Assembly: GCA_963698395.1 (NCBI GenBank)
Contig: CAVOQQ010000008.1
Location: 992,001-1,056,000, forward strand
Length of the DNA: 64,000 nt
Direction: 5' to 3'
DNA from: JBBQUN01 sp963698395
GTDB lineage: Bacteria; Actinomycetota; Acidimicrobiia; Acidimicrobiales; SZUA-35
Shown here: one piece after another, positions 50,557 through 59,407 of the stretch
Layout of the letters: each line of letters opens with the position of its first letter
How positions within the stretch are numbered: the stretch's first letter is position 1
Notes under the pieces: generated by a model
Database searches by the model: none
The model's input: the letters and a program-made list of their open reading frames with translations, nothing else
What the model was told of the DNA's origin: nothing
Made by a program: the position numbers and the translations under genes

Positions 50557-50583
50557 CGCACACCTCCGAGTAGACCGGCCAGG

Positions 50584-51111
50584 TTATCGCTGGCCAGATG
50601 ATTTCGAGAGCCAACGGGGCACGGCAATTCCGGCGACGGCGATGGCGATCGCCGATCCGAGATGCACGACGAGGAGCCGCTGGATGGTGTCGACCTCGAC
50701 AACCGCATCACGGACGATCGTGAACTCGACGTCGTCACCCAGCAACCAGCTGTAGCCGCGAAGCTCCGAGCCGGTGGTCACGGCCTTCGACGCCAGTTGA
50801 TCCCAGCCCAGCAGTACGCCGGTGACGACGGACATGAGGAATGCCACGAGAGCGACGCCAAGGCCGAGCACGCGGCGGGCGGTCTCACCCGGTGACCGAG
50901 ACCCGATCAGCCCGAACACCGCGATCGCGACGATGCCCTGGGCGGCGACGAGGATCGAAGCCACGTGGGTGTAGGTGAGCACCGTCGACAACGTGCTGCC
51001 CGATGGCCGGTAGAACGCCAGGAGGCCGATCCCGCTGAGACCGGCGGCGCTTCCCGCGGTCAGGGTCACCGATCCCGCCAGCGCAGCGGCACGTACGAAA
51101 GGTCTGCTCAC
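50584..51111 (-). CDS. Four-helix membrane protein, possibly heme-binding
   Basis: The 175-residue protein has four membrane helices. His residues sit inside or at the ends of two of them (LTYTHVASILVAAQG and LLVVHLGSAIAIAVAG), reminiscent of cytochrome-b561-like heme ligation, but I cannot assign a family. A loop of about 35 residues lies between helices 3 and 4. The start is uncertain: GTG 51111 keeps all helices and leaves room for the divergent promoter, while ATG 51183 adds 24 residues of basic sequence. Confidence 0.6.
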   Translation of the reverse strand: MSRPFVRAAALAGSVTLTAGSAAGLSGIGLLAFYRPSGSTLSTVLTYTHVASILVAAQGIVAIAVFGLIGSRSPGETARRVLGLGVALVAFLMSVVTGVLLGWDQLASKAVTTGSELRGYSWLLGDDVEFTIVRDAVVEVDTIQRLLVVHLGSAIAIAVAGIAVPRWLSKSSGQR

Positions 51112-51193
51112 GCCGGCAACTCTACGGAGGCGCAGCCGGGTGGACGCCGTGCGTACCTGCGTTCGGGGGTACCGGTCTGTCATGCTCTGCCAC

Positions 51194-51796
51194 ATGTTGA
51201 TTCGCCCCCATGACGACGCCGGCGACGACGAGGCACGTTGGCGTTCGTTCGTCGATGACCACGGGTTCGGCCTTTTCGTGGCGGGAGGTCGAGATCGAGA
51301 CATCCCTGTGGTCGTGCCCACCCAGTTCGTTCTGTTCGGCGATCAGGTCGTCTTCCACCTCGCTCGGCAGAATCCCGTTTTCGAGGCGCTCTCGGAGAAT
51401 GGAGCCTGCCTGCTCAGCGTGGCCGGCGACTGGGCTTACATCCCAGCGGCATGGAAAGCCGTCGGCGATGAAGACCCTCGACGGGGGGTTCCGACCACCT
51501 ACTACGCCGCAGTGCAGCTCATCGGACGGGCGACCGTCCACGACGCGGCGGAGGCGAAGGGCGCCGTTCTCGCCACGCAATTGGCCGACCTCGAGCCGGG
51601 TGCCGACCTCGTCGATCCGATCGATCACGGAGCACTGCTGAACGGCATTCGAGCCATCGTCGTGGACGTGGGCGAGGTACGAGCCAAGTTCAAGTTCGGC
51701 GGGAACGCCGACCAGCGCCACCGCGACCAGATCGCCGAGCGGCTGCAGCAGCGGGGCGGGCCAGGCGACGCAGCGGCACGGTCGCACATGCCGTGA
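51194..51796 (+). CDS. PaiB-like FMN-binding negative regulator family protein
   Basis: The 200-residue protein has the split-barrel order of the PaiB (FMN_bind_2) family. MLIRPHDDAG opens it, then VVVPTQFVLFGDQVVFHLAR, WAYIPAAW, RGVPTTYYAAVQLIGRATV and the C-terminal RAKFKFGGNADQRHRDQIAE block. PaiB proteins bind flavin and were first described as repressors of sporulation genes in Bacillus; the role here is unknown. An ATG four codons earlier (51182) is possible. It is divergent from the small membrane protein. Confidence 0.82.
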   Translation: MLIRPHDDAGDDEARWRSFVDDHGFGLFVAGGRDRDIPVVVPTQFVLFGDQVVFHLARQNPVFEALSENGACLLSVAGDWAYIPAAWKAVGDEDPRRGVPTTYYAAVQLIGRATVHDAAEAKGAVLATQLADLEPGADLVDPIDHGALLNGIRAIVVDVGEVRAKFKFGGNADQRHRDQIAERLQQRGGPGDAAARSHMP

Positions 51797-51829
51797 ACGC
51801 CCGAGACGGCGGCGAGCGGCGGTGTCGGA

Positions 51830-53024
51830 TCACGACTCGTTTCCGCCGGCGCCGACGAATCGGGTCGCGATGGCGGCGCTGACCGCCGAGCCGATGACGA
51901 TGAGCGCCACCCAGCGACGCTCGCCGGTGCGCTCCGCCAAGGTGCCGGCGAGCAGGGGTCCGATCGACCCCACGAGCAGCAGGACCGAGCTGTAGAACCC
52001 CATCGTCGTCCCCAGCGCCGATCGATCGAACAGTTCCTCGGCCTTCATGCCCTGGAGCGGACTGAACGCACCGATGCCGAAGCCTGCGACGATGGCGAAG
52101 AGGGTTGCGACCGCAACGTTCCCGGACACGGTCACGATGGCCCCGCCGGCGGCGATCGCTGCAAACGCCACGAGGAGCGATCGATCCGCTCCGAGGCGGG
52201 CGACGAGGCGGGGGAGCGGCACCCGACCGCCGATCTGAGCGAAGCCGCGGAGGCCCGCCATCGTCGCCGCCGTTCCCGCCGACAGGCCGGCCGCCGTCAT
52301 GATGGGAACCTGGTAGACGAGCAGGGTCGACAGCGCGATGCCCCCGAACGCGACCGCGACGGTGAACGCGCGCGGCCCGTCGGGTCGCACCGTTGCTCGC
52401 ACCACGTCGGACAACGGGAGCCGCGTGGGCGGGGCCGAGTCGGGGTGGCTGCCGTCAGGCCGGCCCGACGGCAACGCCAGGGCGGCGAGGAGCATGACGG
52501 CTCCGGAGACGAGCGCCAAGACCCGCACCGTGGTTCGCCAGTCTGGACGCGTCGACCAGCCAGGCGGTGAAGGGCAGGAAGATGGCCGAGGCGAACGCTC
52601 CCCACATCGTGAGGGCGGCAATCGCCCGCTTGGGCTCATCGGGATTGAGTCGGACGGCTGTGGTCATCGTCACGTGGTAGAAGCCGAGCGAACCGAAGGC
52701 GCCGAGCCCGACAGCAGCACCGACGAAGAACACCGCCACCTGTTCGGCGGCCGATGCCAGGAGCAGCCCGGCAGCGCCGAGGACACCCCCGAGGAACAGG
52801 ACACGACGGTGACCGGCGCGGTCGAGCAGTCGTCCCCCTCCGAGCGAGAGCAGTCCGATGAGCACCGTGCCGACGGAGAACGAGGCGGCGAGTGCCGACT
52901 CGCTCCAGCCGGTGTCGAGGCGGATCGGATCGAGGAGCACACCGAAGGCGTAATACCACGATCCGTAGGCGCAGATGGTGACCAGGCCCAGGAGGCCGAT
53001 GCTGCGATGATCGATGGTGGCCAC
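51830..53024 (-). pseudogene. MFS transporter, single-base frameshift in mid-gene
   Basis: The 5' half (start GTG 53024) encodes six helices with GGGRLLDRAGHRRVLFLGG as the signature loop. It then reads off-frame at about 52544, after FLPFTAWLVDAS. The 3' half resumes in another frame at DWRTTVRVLALVSGAVMLL and runs through six more helices (GRVPLPRLVARLGADRSLLV) to 51830. Removing one base joins the halves into an about 397-residue twelve-helix major facilitator of the monocarboxylate/oxalate-type. Both halves are otherwise intact, so a sequencing error or a recent mutation are equally possible. Confidence 0.82.
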
Positions 53025-53060
53025 GGCGACATCTTGCCCCTCGAGGTGGCAGGATGGGGC

Positions 53061-53714
53061 ATGACTACGTTGACTGCATCCGATGGCCACACCTTCGACG
53101 CCTACGAAACAGGCGAAGGGACGAAGGGAATCGTCGTCGTCCAGGAGATCTTCGGCGTGAATCCTCACATCCGATCCGTCGCCGATCGGGCTGCAAAGGC
53201 GGGCTATCGTGCCATCGCCCCGGCCTTCTTCGATCGGGTCGAATCGGGTGTCGAGCTTGGCTATGACGGTGATGGCATGACCGCCGGGATCGGCTACGCG
53301 TCCCAGCTCGACTGGGCGAACACGATGATGGATCTCACGGCGGCCGTCGAACACCTCCGCACCGGGGGTGTCACCAGTGTCGGGGTCGTCGGATTCTGCT
53401 GGGGCGGGACCGCGGCATGGCTCGCCGCCTCGAGTGCTCCGGTGCAGGCCGCGGTCGGCTACTACGGCGGCGGCATCATCTCGATGATCGACAAGGCGCC
53501 GCTCGTGCCCACCATGCTCCACTTCGGGGCGCTCGATGACCACATTCCACTCGACGGTGTCCGCCAGGTCGCCGAGGCGCACCCCGACGTACCGGTCCAC
53601 ATCTATGACGAGGCCGATCATGGCTTCCACTGTGATGCCCGGGCCTCGTACCACGAGGAGTCGGCCATCCTGGCTTGGAGTCGCACGCTCGACTTCTTCG
53701 CCGAGAACCTCTGA
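53061..53714 (+). CDS. Dienelactone hydrolase family protein
   Basis: The 217-residue protein has the dienelactone-hydrolase triad. The nucleophile is Cys in GVVGFCWGGTAAWL, the Asp is in FGALDDHIPLD and the His in DEADHGFHCD. IVVVQEIFGVNPHIRSVADR is the typical family N-terminus. It should hydrolyse a cyclic or other small ester, as in chloroaromatic or related degradation; no pathway genes adjoin. The ATG at 53061 starts the domain. It is divergent from the broken MFS gene. Confidence 0.92.
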   Translation: MTTLTASDGHTFDAYETGEGTKGIVVVQEIFGVNPHIRSVADRAAKAGYRAIAPAFFDRVESGVELGYDGDGMTAGIGYASQLDWANTMMDLTAAVEHLRTGGVTSVGVVGFCWGGTAAWLAASSAPVQAAVGYYGGGIISMIDKAPLVPTMLHFGALDDHIPLDGVRQVAEAHPDVPVHIYDEADHGFHCDARASYHEESAILAWSRTLDFFAENL

Positions 53715-53728
53715 TCGAGAGCGACGAC

Positions 53729-54112
53729 GTGACCAGACAGTGCATCAGTCAGGGCAGCACGTTCGAGCAGCAGGTCGGCTACTCGCGTGCCGTCGTCGAT
53801 GGTCGTTGGGTCTTCGTTTCGGGTACCACCGGATTCGACTACTCGGCGATGACGATCGCCGATGATGTCGTGGCGCAGGTCGACCAGACCCTGGCGAACA
53901 TCGACGCGGCACTGGTGGCAGCGGGTTCGTGTGCGGCCGACGTGGTGCGGGTCCGATACCTCCTGCCCGACGCCGACGACTTCGAGGCCTGTTGGCCCGC
54001 ACTTCGTGCCTACTTCGCCGACGCTCGGCCGGCGGCGACGATGATGGTGGTCGGCCTCGCCGATCCCCGGATGAAGATCGAGATCGAAGTCACCGCACGG
54101 AAGCCGGGCTGA
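53729..54112 (+). CDS. RidA (YjgF/YER057c/UK114) family protein
   Basis: The 127-residue protein fits the RidA family of enamine/imine deaminases. RWVFVSGTTGFDYSAMTIAD opens the trimer core, QVDQTLANIDAALVAAGS is the central helix and RPAATMMVVGLADPRMKIEI carries the position where the catalytic Arg is found in active members; here the motif reads GLADPRMKIEIEV with an Arg present. The GTG at 53729 is the only reasonable start after the preceding stop. It may share a transcript with the dienelactone hydrolase gene. Confidence 0.88.
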   Translation: MTRQCISQGSTFEQQVGYSRAVVDGRWVFVSGTTGFDYSAMTIADDVVAQVDQTLANIDAALVAAGSCAADVVRVRYLLPDADDFEACWPALRAYFADARPAATMMVVGLADPRMKIEIEVTARKPG

Positions 54113-54120
54113 GCTCGCCG

Positions 54121-54606
54121 ATGGAGCACGATCAGCCGGCGACCGCGCTGCCGCCGATGGTGTCGTTCGTCGCCCCGTCGGGAACGGGCAAGACCACGCT
54201 GGTCGAAGCCGTCGTCGCCACCCTCATCCGACGAGGCTGGCGGGTGGGTGCGGTCAAACATGACGCCCACCGCATCGAACTCGATACCGAGGGCAAGGAC
54301 TCGTGGCGTCTGCGCAAGGCAGGGGCCGAGACACTCCTCGTCGGTGTCAACCAGCTGGCGTGGATGAGCGATGACGCCGCGTCGCCACCGCTCGCCGACC
54401 TGGTTCGGCTGTTCTACGCCAACCACGACATCGTGATCGTCGAGGGCTATCGCAGCGCCGGACTGCCCACGATTCTCGTCGAGCGCCCCGAGGTGGCCGA
54501 TGCCACCTGGCATCGGCCTGACCCCCACGTCGTGCTGGCCACGGTGCATCCGAGTGAGGTCGATCGTGCCGTTGCCCTCATCGTCGACCATTTCGACTTG
54601 TCGTAA
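54121..54606 (+). CDS. mobB: Molybdopterin-guanine dinucleotide biosynthesis protein MobB
   Basis: The 161-residue P-loop GTPase-like protein has Walker A APSGTGKTTLVE (about 17-28), VGAVKHDAHRIELDTEGKDS and the later IVIVEGYRSAGLPTILVER, all MobB hallmarks. MobB binds GTP and assists attachment of the guanine nucleotide to molybdenum cofactor. No other molybdenum-cofactor gene is in view. The start lies 8 bp after the ridA-like stop, so it is probably in the same transcript. Confidence 0.9.
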   Translation: MEHDQPATALPPMVSFVAPSGTGKTTLVEAVVATLIRRGWRVGAVKHDAHRIELDTEGKDSWRLRKAGAETLLVGVNQLAWMSDDAASPPLADLVRLFYANHDIVIVEGYRSAGLPTILVERPEVADATWHRPDPHVVLATVHPSEVDRAVALIVDHFDLS

Positions 54607-54630
54607 CGCGGCGTCCGGTACGGTGGCGGT

Positions 54631-55345
54631 ATGTGTGGCCGGTTCGTGTCGGCGTCACCCCCCGACGAGATCGCTCGCTACTTCGGGGCCGTGCCGCCAG
54701 AAACCACGTTGGAGGAGAACTACAACGTGGCACCCACGAACGATGTCTATGCCGTCCGTGCCGACGCCGGACACCGATCGGTCGTGCTGCTGCGATGGGG
54801 TTTGGTGCCACCGTGGGCCAAGGATCTCAAGATCGGCTCGAGGATGATCAACGCTCGGTCCGAGACGGTCGCGTCGAAACCGGCCTTTCGACGTGCCTAC
54901 GCGACCCGGCGATGCCTCGTTCCCGCCGATGCCTTCTACGAATGGCAGAAGCAGCCTGGGGTGAAGACCAAGCAGCCGTACCTGATCAGTCGCGTCGACG
55001 AGGAGCCCCTGGTCTTCGCCGGCCTGTGGGAACGGTGGGCACCCAAGGACGACGACGGCAACTGGCTCGACGACCAGCGAGTCGAGAGCTGCACGATCAT
55101 GACCACCGAGGCGAACGCCACCATGGCGCCGATCCATGACCGCATGCCGGTGATGATCCCCGCGACTCGATGGGACGACTGGCTCGACCCCGAGACCGAC
55201 GTCGACTCGCTCGCCCCGCTGCTCGTTCCCGGCCCCGATGGGTTGCTCCGGCTCACGAAGATCACCACCGCAGTCAACAACGTACGCAACAACGGTCCCC
55301 GACCTCCTCGACCCACTCCCCGGCGAGTCGGAAGTCGACACATGA
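54631..55345 (+). pseudogene. SRAP (HMCES/YedK-type) abasic-site peptidase, frameshifted near its end
   Basis: The protein starts MCGRF, so Cys2 becomes the catalytic N-terminal residue that bonds to abasic sites. It has YNVAPTNDVYAV, WGLVPPWAKD, the ARSET block, FYEWQ with the active Glu and IHDRMPV with the His. A run of four Cs at 55297-55300 shifts the end: as read, the frame continues without stop into the DUF2079 gene. With three Cs it ends NNGPDLLDPLPGESEVDT and TGA at 55345, overlapping the next ATG by four bases. That is the normal SRAP ending. TACGGT ends 6 bp before the start (leaderless pattern). Confidence 0.85.
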
Positions 55346-56826
55346 GCGACTTGTCCTTCCAACGTCGTCTGCGTCGCCAATTCGTTCGAGTCCAGGCCCG
55401 GCTCGAAGCCGGCACGGGCGACCGGTGGATCCCGTTGATCGTCGCCGTCGTCCTCTCGGGCGTGCTCGCAGCCCTGTCGCTGGCCCGAGTGCGCGGTGTC
55501 GATGCCGGGACCGACCTTGCCGGGTACGCCCAGGCGCTCTGGCTGCTCGGCCAGGGCAAGCTCCCCCAGGCATCGCTCTTCGGCGATGGTGTCCATCTGT
55601 TGGGTGTGCACTGGTCGTTCATCGTCTACCCGCTCGCGCTCCCGGCGAAGCTGGCGTCGACGGCCGACGTGCTCGTGGTCTCGCAGGCAATCGCGCTCGG
55701 GGTCGGCGTCGTTCCGCTGTGGCGGTTGGCCCGTCGGGTGGCGAACCTGCGTATCGGCGCCTCGGCTGCGCTTCTCGTCGCCTACTCGTTCTACCCCGCC
55801 GTTCACGAGCTGGCGCTCGACGACTTCCATCCCGAGGCATTCGCCGTACCGGGGCTCATCGCCATGGCGTACCTCGGTGCAACCAAGAACTGGCTCGGCT
55901 ACTGGGCCTGCATCGTGTTCGTCCTCGCCTGCCGGGCCGACCTCGGCATCGCCGTGGGTCTGTGGGGCTTCGTGCTCCTGAGCGAGGGCAAGCGGCGTCC
56001 CGGTCTCTGGACCATCGGCGTCGGCATGTCGTGGGCGCTCGGTCTCTTGCTCGTGGTGCAACCCGTGCTTTCGGGCTCGGTGGTTCGCCAGTACGGGACC
56101 TACGGCGACTCGCTCGGCGAAGCGATCCTGCAGATGGTCACCAACCCGCTCGATCTGTTGGGCGATCTCACGTCCCAATCGAACGTCACGCTCCTGGTCG
56201 GTCTGCTCGCTCCGGTCATCTTCCTGCCGCTGCTGTCGCTGCGCCATCTCGTGCCGGCGCTACCGCTCGGTGCTCTCTACCTGGTGACCGCCGACGAGAA
56301 CGCCGCGTTCTCCGAGCGGTACGGCTTGCTGACGGCATTCGTCTTCATCGCCTCGACCTTCGCCCTCGCCCGACTCGGCACCATGGGCGTCGACCGAGTC
56401 TTCGTTGATGTTCGGCTGCTGTTCTCACTCGTCGCCGCATCGATCTTGCTCTTCATCAACGACTCGCCGTCCTCGCCCTACGACGAACCGTGGCGATGGT
56501 CCGAACTCAGCACCACCGACGAGGCCATCAACCAAGCCGTTTCCCTGCTGACCAGCGACGACGCCGTGCGGACGACGCCATCGGCGGTCGCCCCGCTGGC
56601 CGAACGATCGTGGCTCCACGTGCTCGACACGTCCCAGCAGCCACAGATCCTCAGCGCGGTGTACCAGGTGCGAGCCGTCCTGATCGTCGAAGACGACCTC
56701 CCGCCGCTGCCCCCCGACGATCGAGAGGCCCAGCGCGAGACCTTCGACGCCGGTATGCGGGGCCAGGGCTACGATCTGATCTTCTCCGACCTCGCCGATG
56801 GCGTCCTGCTCTACTACCGCCCGTGA
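55342..56826 (+). CDS. DUF2079 polytopic membrane protein
   Basis: From the ATG at 55342 a 494-residue membrane protein follows the DUF2079 pattern. It has DAGTDLAGYAQALWLL near the first loop, HWSFIVYPLALPAKL, ALDDFHPEAFAVPGLIAMAY, CRADLGIAVGLWGFVLLSEG and SERYGLLTAFVFIA, with about ten helices. The family is distantly like GT-C glycosyltransferases but uncharacterised. The C-terminal about 115 residues are outside the membrane. The open frame joins it to the upstream SRAP gene only because of the CCCC run; an ATGA overlap is the likelier arrangement. Confidence 0.85.
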   Translation: MSDLSFQRRLRRQFVRVQARLEAGTGDRWIPLIVAVVLSGVLAALSLARVRGVDAGTDLAGYAQALWLLGQGKLPQASLFGDGVHLLGVHWSFIVYPLALPAKLASTADVLVVSQAIALGVGVVPLWRLARRVANLRIGASAALLVAYSFYPAVHELALDDFHPEAFAVPGLIAMAYLGATKNWLGYWACIVFVLACRADLGIAVGLWGFVLLSEGKRRPGLWTIGVGMSWALGLLLVVQPVLSGSVVRQYGTYGDSLGEAILQMVTNPLDLLGDLTSQSNVTLLVGLLAPVIFLPLLSLRHLVPALPLGALYLVTADENAAFSERYGLLTAFVFIASTFALARLGTMGVDRVFVDVRLLFSLVAASILLFINDSPSSPYDEPWRWSELSTTDEAINQAVSLLTSDDAVRTTPSAVAPLAERSWLHVLDTSQQPQILSAVYQVRAVLIVEDDLPPLPPDDREAQRETFDAGMRGQGYDLIFSDLADGVLLYYRP

Positions 56827-56857
56827 CCCCCACTCCGTCCCTGACCCCGGCCCGCCG

Positions 56858-57493
56858 ATGAACGAGGTCGACCCACCCGAGCCACCGACCCTGCTGTCGC
56901 TCCTCGCCGGCCTGTCGCTGCGTGATCTGGCCACGGTGCCGAACCTCATCACGTTCGTGCGGCTCCTGCTGATCCCGGTCTTCGTCTGGCTGCTGTTCGC
57001 TCGTGACGACCGGGGGAGCGCAGCCTGGTTGCTTGCCCTGCTCGGCTCGACCGATTGGGTCGATGGCTGGGTTGCCCGGCGCTTCGCCCAGGTGAGCGAG
57101 TTCGGCAAGCTCTTCGATCCTGCGGTCGATCGACTGATGTTCCTGGTCGCCATCCCCTGCCTGCTCATCGATGGTTCGGTTCCCATCGTCGTGGCGGTTC
57201 TCGCACTGTTGCGAGAAGCGATCGTGGCCGTGGCGGCCCTCGTGCTCGCCAAGGCCGGCGTCGGACGATTCGATGTCACCTGGGAAGGCAAGACCGGTGC
57301 GTTCCTTCTGATGTTCGCCTTTCCTCTCTTCCTCGGGTCGCGTTCGACCCTGTCGTATGCCGACTGGCTGGGACCGCTCGCCTGGCTGTTCGCGGTGCCC
57401 GGATTGGCCTACAGCTACTTCTCGTTGCTGTTCCAGTACCTGCCGATGACCCGGGCAGGATGGCTTCGCGCTCACCCCGAATCGATGCGCTAG
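56858..57493 (+). CDS. CDP-alcohol phosphatidyltransferase (PgsA-like)
   Basis: The 211-residue membrane enzyme has the complete CDP-alcohol signature D-G-x2-A-R-x8-G-x3-D-x3-D, visible as VDGWVARRFAQVSEFGKLFD followed by PAVDR. It joins a CDP-diacylglycerol to an alcohol such as glycerol phosphate. It has about five helices. Position upstream of gcvH and the FHA gene parallels pgsA2 in the mycobacterial locus, so a phosphatidylglycerophosphate-synthase-like role is reasonable. The ATG at 56858 precedes the first helix. Confidence 0.92.
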   Translation: MNEVDPPEPPTLLSLLAGLSLRDLATVPNLITFVRLLLIPVFVWLLFARDDRGSAAWLLALLGSTDWVDGWVARRFAQVSEFGKLFDPAVDRLMFLVAIPCLLIDGSVPIVVAVLALLREAIVAVAALVLAKAGVGRFDVTWEGKTGAFLLMFAFPLFLGSRSTLSYADWLGPLAWLFAVPGLAYSYFSLLFQYLPMTRAGWLRAHPESMR

Positions 57494-57503
57494 CGTGACG
57501 GGC

Positions 57504-57887
57504 ATGAACGTGCCTGATGACCTTCGCTATTCCTCTGACCACGAGTGGGTCCGGACGGAGGAGAACGGCCGCGTCCGTGTCGGCATCACCGACTACGCCC
57601 AGGACCATCTGGGTGAGGTCGTCTTCGTGGAACTCCCCGAGATCGGGTCGACCCAGACCGCCGGTGCCTCGGTCGGCGAGGTCGAATCGACCAAGTCGGT
57701 CTCGGAGATCTACACGCCGGTCAACGGCACGGTCGTCGAGGTCAACACCGAACTGGTCGATGCGCCAGAACGGCTGAACGAAGACCCCTACGGCGAGGGC
57801 TGGATCTGCATCATCGAGCTCGATGAGGGCGTCGACCTGTCCGCCCTCTTGGATGCCGAGGCGTATCGCGCACTGACCGAGGGCTGA
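57504..57887 (+). CDS. gcvH: Glycine cleavage system H protein
   Basis: The 127-residue protein is a full GcvH. YSSDHEWVRTEENGRVRVGI opens it, ITDYAQDHLGEVVFVELPEI follows, and the lipoylated Lys lies in GEVESTKSVSEIY. It shuttles the aminomethyl group between the P, T and L proteins, none of which is in view. TAGCGT (57491-57496) ends 7 bp before the ATG and overlaps the stop of the previous gene, so transcription probably restarts here as a leaderless mRNA. It heads the conserved FHA-MerR block. Confidence 0.95.
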   Translation: MNVPDDLRYSSDHEWVRTEENGRVRVGITDYAQDHLGEVVFVELPEIGSTQTAGASVGEVESTKSVSEIYTPVNGTVVEVNTELVDAPERLNEDPYGEGWICIIELDEGVDLSALLDAEAYRALTEG

Positions 57888-57891
57888 GAGC

Positions 57892-58374
57892 GTGGACAGC
57901 GTTTGCCAACACTGCAACTACGACAATCCGCTTGGCGCCAACTTCTGCATGTCGTGTGGCAAGCAACTGTCACGCCCACAATTCGACGAGCACACCGCGA
58001 CGCTCGACGCCACCGGACCAACCGATGTCACCCCGGCGTCGGTCCCTGACGCCCAGGCCGACTACGACCGACTGCAGGCGGTGTTCGTGGTTCGGGTGGG
58101 CTCCAAACGAGGCAGCCGCATTGCCCTCGACGCCGATCGCATCACGATCGGTCGGCACCCCGAGAGCGACATCTTCCTCGACGACATCACGGTTTCGCGT
58201 CGGCACGCCGAGGTCACGCGGACACCCGCCGGGTTCGAAGTCACCGACGCCGGGAGTCTCAACGGCACCTACATCAACAAGGAGCTGATCGAGCGGGGAA
58301 TGCTCACCGATGGCGACGAACTCCAGGTCGGCAAGTTCAAACTCGTGTTCCTCGAACTCGGAGCCGAAGACTGA
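57892..58374 (+). CDS. Zinc-ribbon plus FHA domain protein (GarA-like position)
   Basis: The 160-residue protein begins with a four-cysteine zinc ribbon, CQHCNYDNPLGANFCMSC (about 5-22). A flexible Thr-rich segment follows, then an FHA domain with ITIGRHPESDIFLDD, VSRRHAEV and SLNGTYINKELI, the phosphothreonine-binding loops. Its place between gcvH and a MerR gene is that of mycobacterial GarA (Rv1827), which regulates 2-oxoglutarate metabolism after phosphorylation by Ser/Thr kinases. GarA lacks the zinc ribbon, so function may differ. GTG start; its stop overlaps the next start by one base. Confidence 0.9.
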   Translation: MDSVCQHCNYDNPLGANFCMSCGKQLSRPQFDEHTATLDATGPTDVTPASVPDAQADYDRLQAVFVVRVGSKRGSRIALDADRITIGRHPESDIFLDDITVSRRHAEVTRTPAGFEVTDAGSLNGTYINKELIERGMLTDGDELQVGKFKLVFLELGAED

Positions 58375-59339
58375 TGACACAGGGCGAATACTGGTCGATC
58401 GGTGAGGTGCTCTCGCTCCTGCAAGACGAATTCCCCGAGATCACGATCTCGAAGATCCGTTTCCTCGAGAGCCAGGGATTGATCGAGCCCGAGCGAACGC
58501 CGTCGGGGTATCGGCGGTTCTACCAGAGCGATTTCGATCTGTTGCAGTGGATCCTGGTGCAGCAGCGTGACCACTACCTGCCGCTCAAGGTGATTCGCGA
58601 CCGAATCCAGTCCGGCGACACCGAACAGGGTCTGCTCGACTTCTCCGGCGGCAACGGCGACCATCCGCGGGGCGCACCGTCGGCGTCGGCTGCGGAGACC
58701 GTCGAGATCGATTCGGCCGCCACGGCGTCGAGCACGGGTGCCGATCCGCACGAAGCGGCTCCTCCTGCGGCCGGTGGGGCCGAAGTGGCGTCCGTCGATA
58801 CCGCAATCGACACGGCCGAGGAGCCGACGGCAGAAGCCGACCAACCGAATCCTGCACCCGCAGACCCAACACCGACCGACCGTTCACCGGCCGCCGATTC
58901 GTCACCCGACTCGACGCCGTCGGCACCAGCGGTGCCTGCGAGCGAACCGCTGCCGCCGCTGGCGCTCACCCGAGACGAACTGGCCGAGTCATCGGGGTGC
59001 CCGATCCCCATGATCAGCGACCTCGAGCGGTACGGACTCGTCAAGGGTCGCAAGGCCGGGCCGACCGTGCTCTACGACAACACGGCGCTGCTCATCGCTC
59101 GTATCGCTGCGCAGTTCGCGACCTTCGGCCTCGAACCGCGCCACCTGCGCACCTTCTTGATCGGCGCCGAGCGAGAGGTCGGGTTGGTCCATCAGGTGGT
59201 CGAGCCGATGCTGCATCGACGAGACGAAGAGACCCGCCGAAAAGCTCATGAAACCCTCGAGGATCTCACCGATCTGGCCGGGAGCCTGCGGTCGATTCTC
59301 ATGCGCCAAGCCATCGAAGAGCTGCTGCCGAAACACTGA
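58374..59339 (+). CDS. ftsR: MerR-family regulator, FtsR/Rv1828-like
   Basis: The 321-residue protein has a MerR HTH at the start: YWSIGEVLSLLQDEFPEITI, SKIRFLESQGLIEPERTPSG and YRRFYQSDFDLLQWI. A low-complexity Ala/Pro/Asp/Thr-rich linker (about 90-200) precedes a second conserved helical domain (LIARIAAQFATFGLEPRHLR onward). The layout and the gcvH-FHA neighbourhood match Rv1828/FtsR, reported as an activator of ftsZ in Corynebacterium. The linker is longer than in the homologues I remember. The symbol is given on synteny and domain order. Confidence 0.85.
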   Translation: MTQGEYWSIGEVLSLLQDEFPEITISKIRFLESQGLIEPERTPSGYRRFYQSDFDLLQWILVQQRDHYLPLKVIRDRIQSGDTEQGLLDFSGGNGDHPRGAPSASAAETVEIDSAATASSTGADPHEAAPPAAGGAEVASVDTAIDTAEEPTAEADQPNPAPADPTPTDRSPAADSSPDSTPSAPAVPASEPLPPLALTRDELAESSGCPIPMISDLERYGLVKGRKAGPTVLYDNTALLIARIAAQFATFGLEPRHLRTFLIGAEREVGLVHQVVEPMLHRRDEETRRKAHETLEDLTDLAGSLRSILMRQAIEELLPKH

Positions 59340-59407
59340 TCGAGCGTCGGATCGGCAACTGTCGGGTCGACGGGGTGCCCCGGCGTGGCGTGGAGTACGG
59401 TGTCGCC

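Noticed and set aside
54631..56826. A natural 731-residue SRAP-DUF2079 fusion protein
   Set aside because: A single extra C explains it, and the other frame gives the normal SRAP ending with an ATGA overlap to DUF2079.
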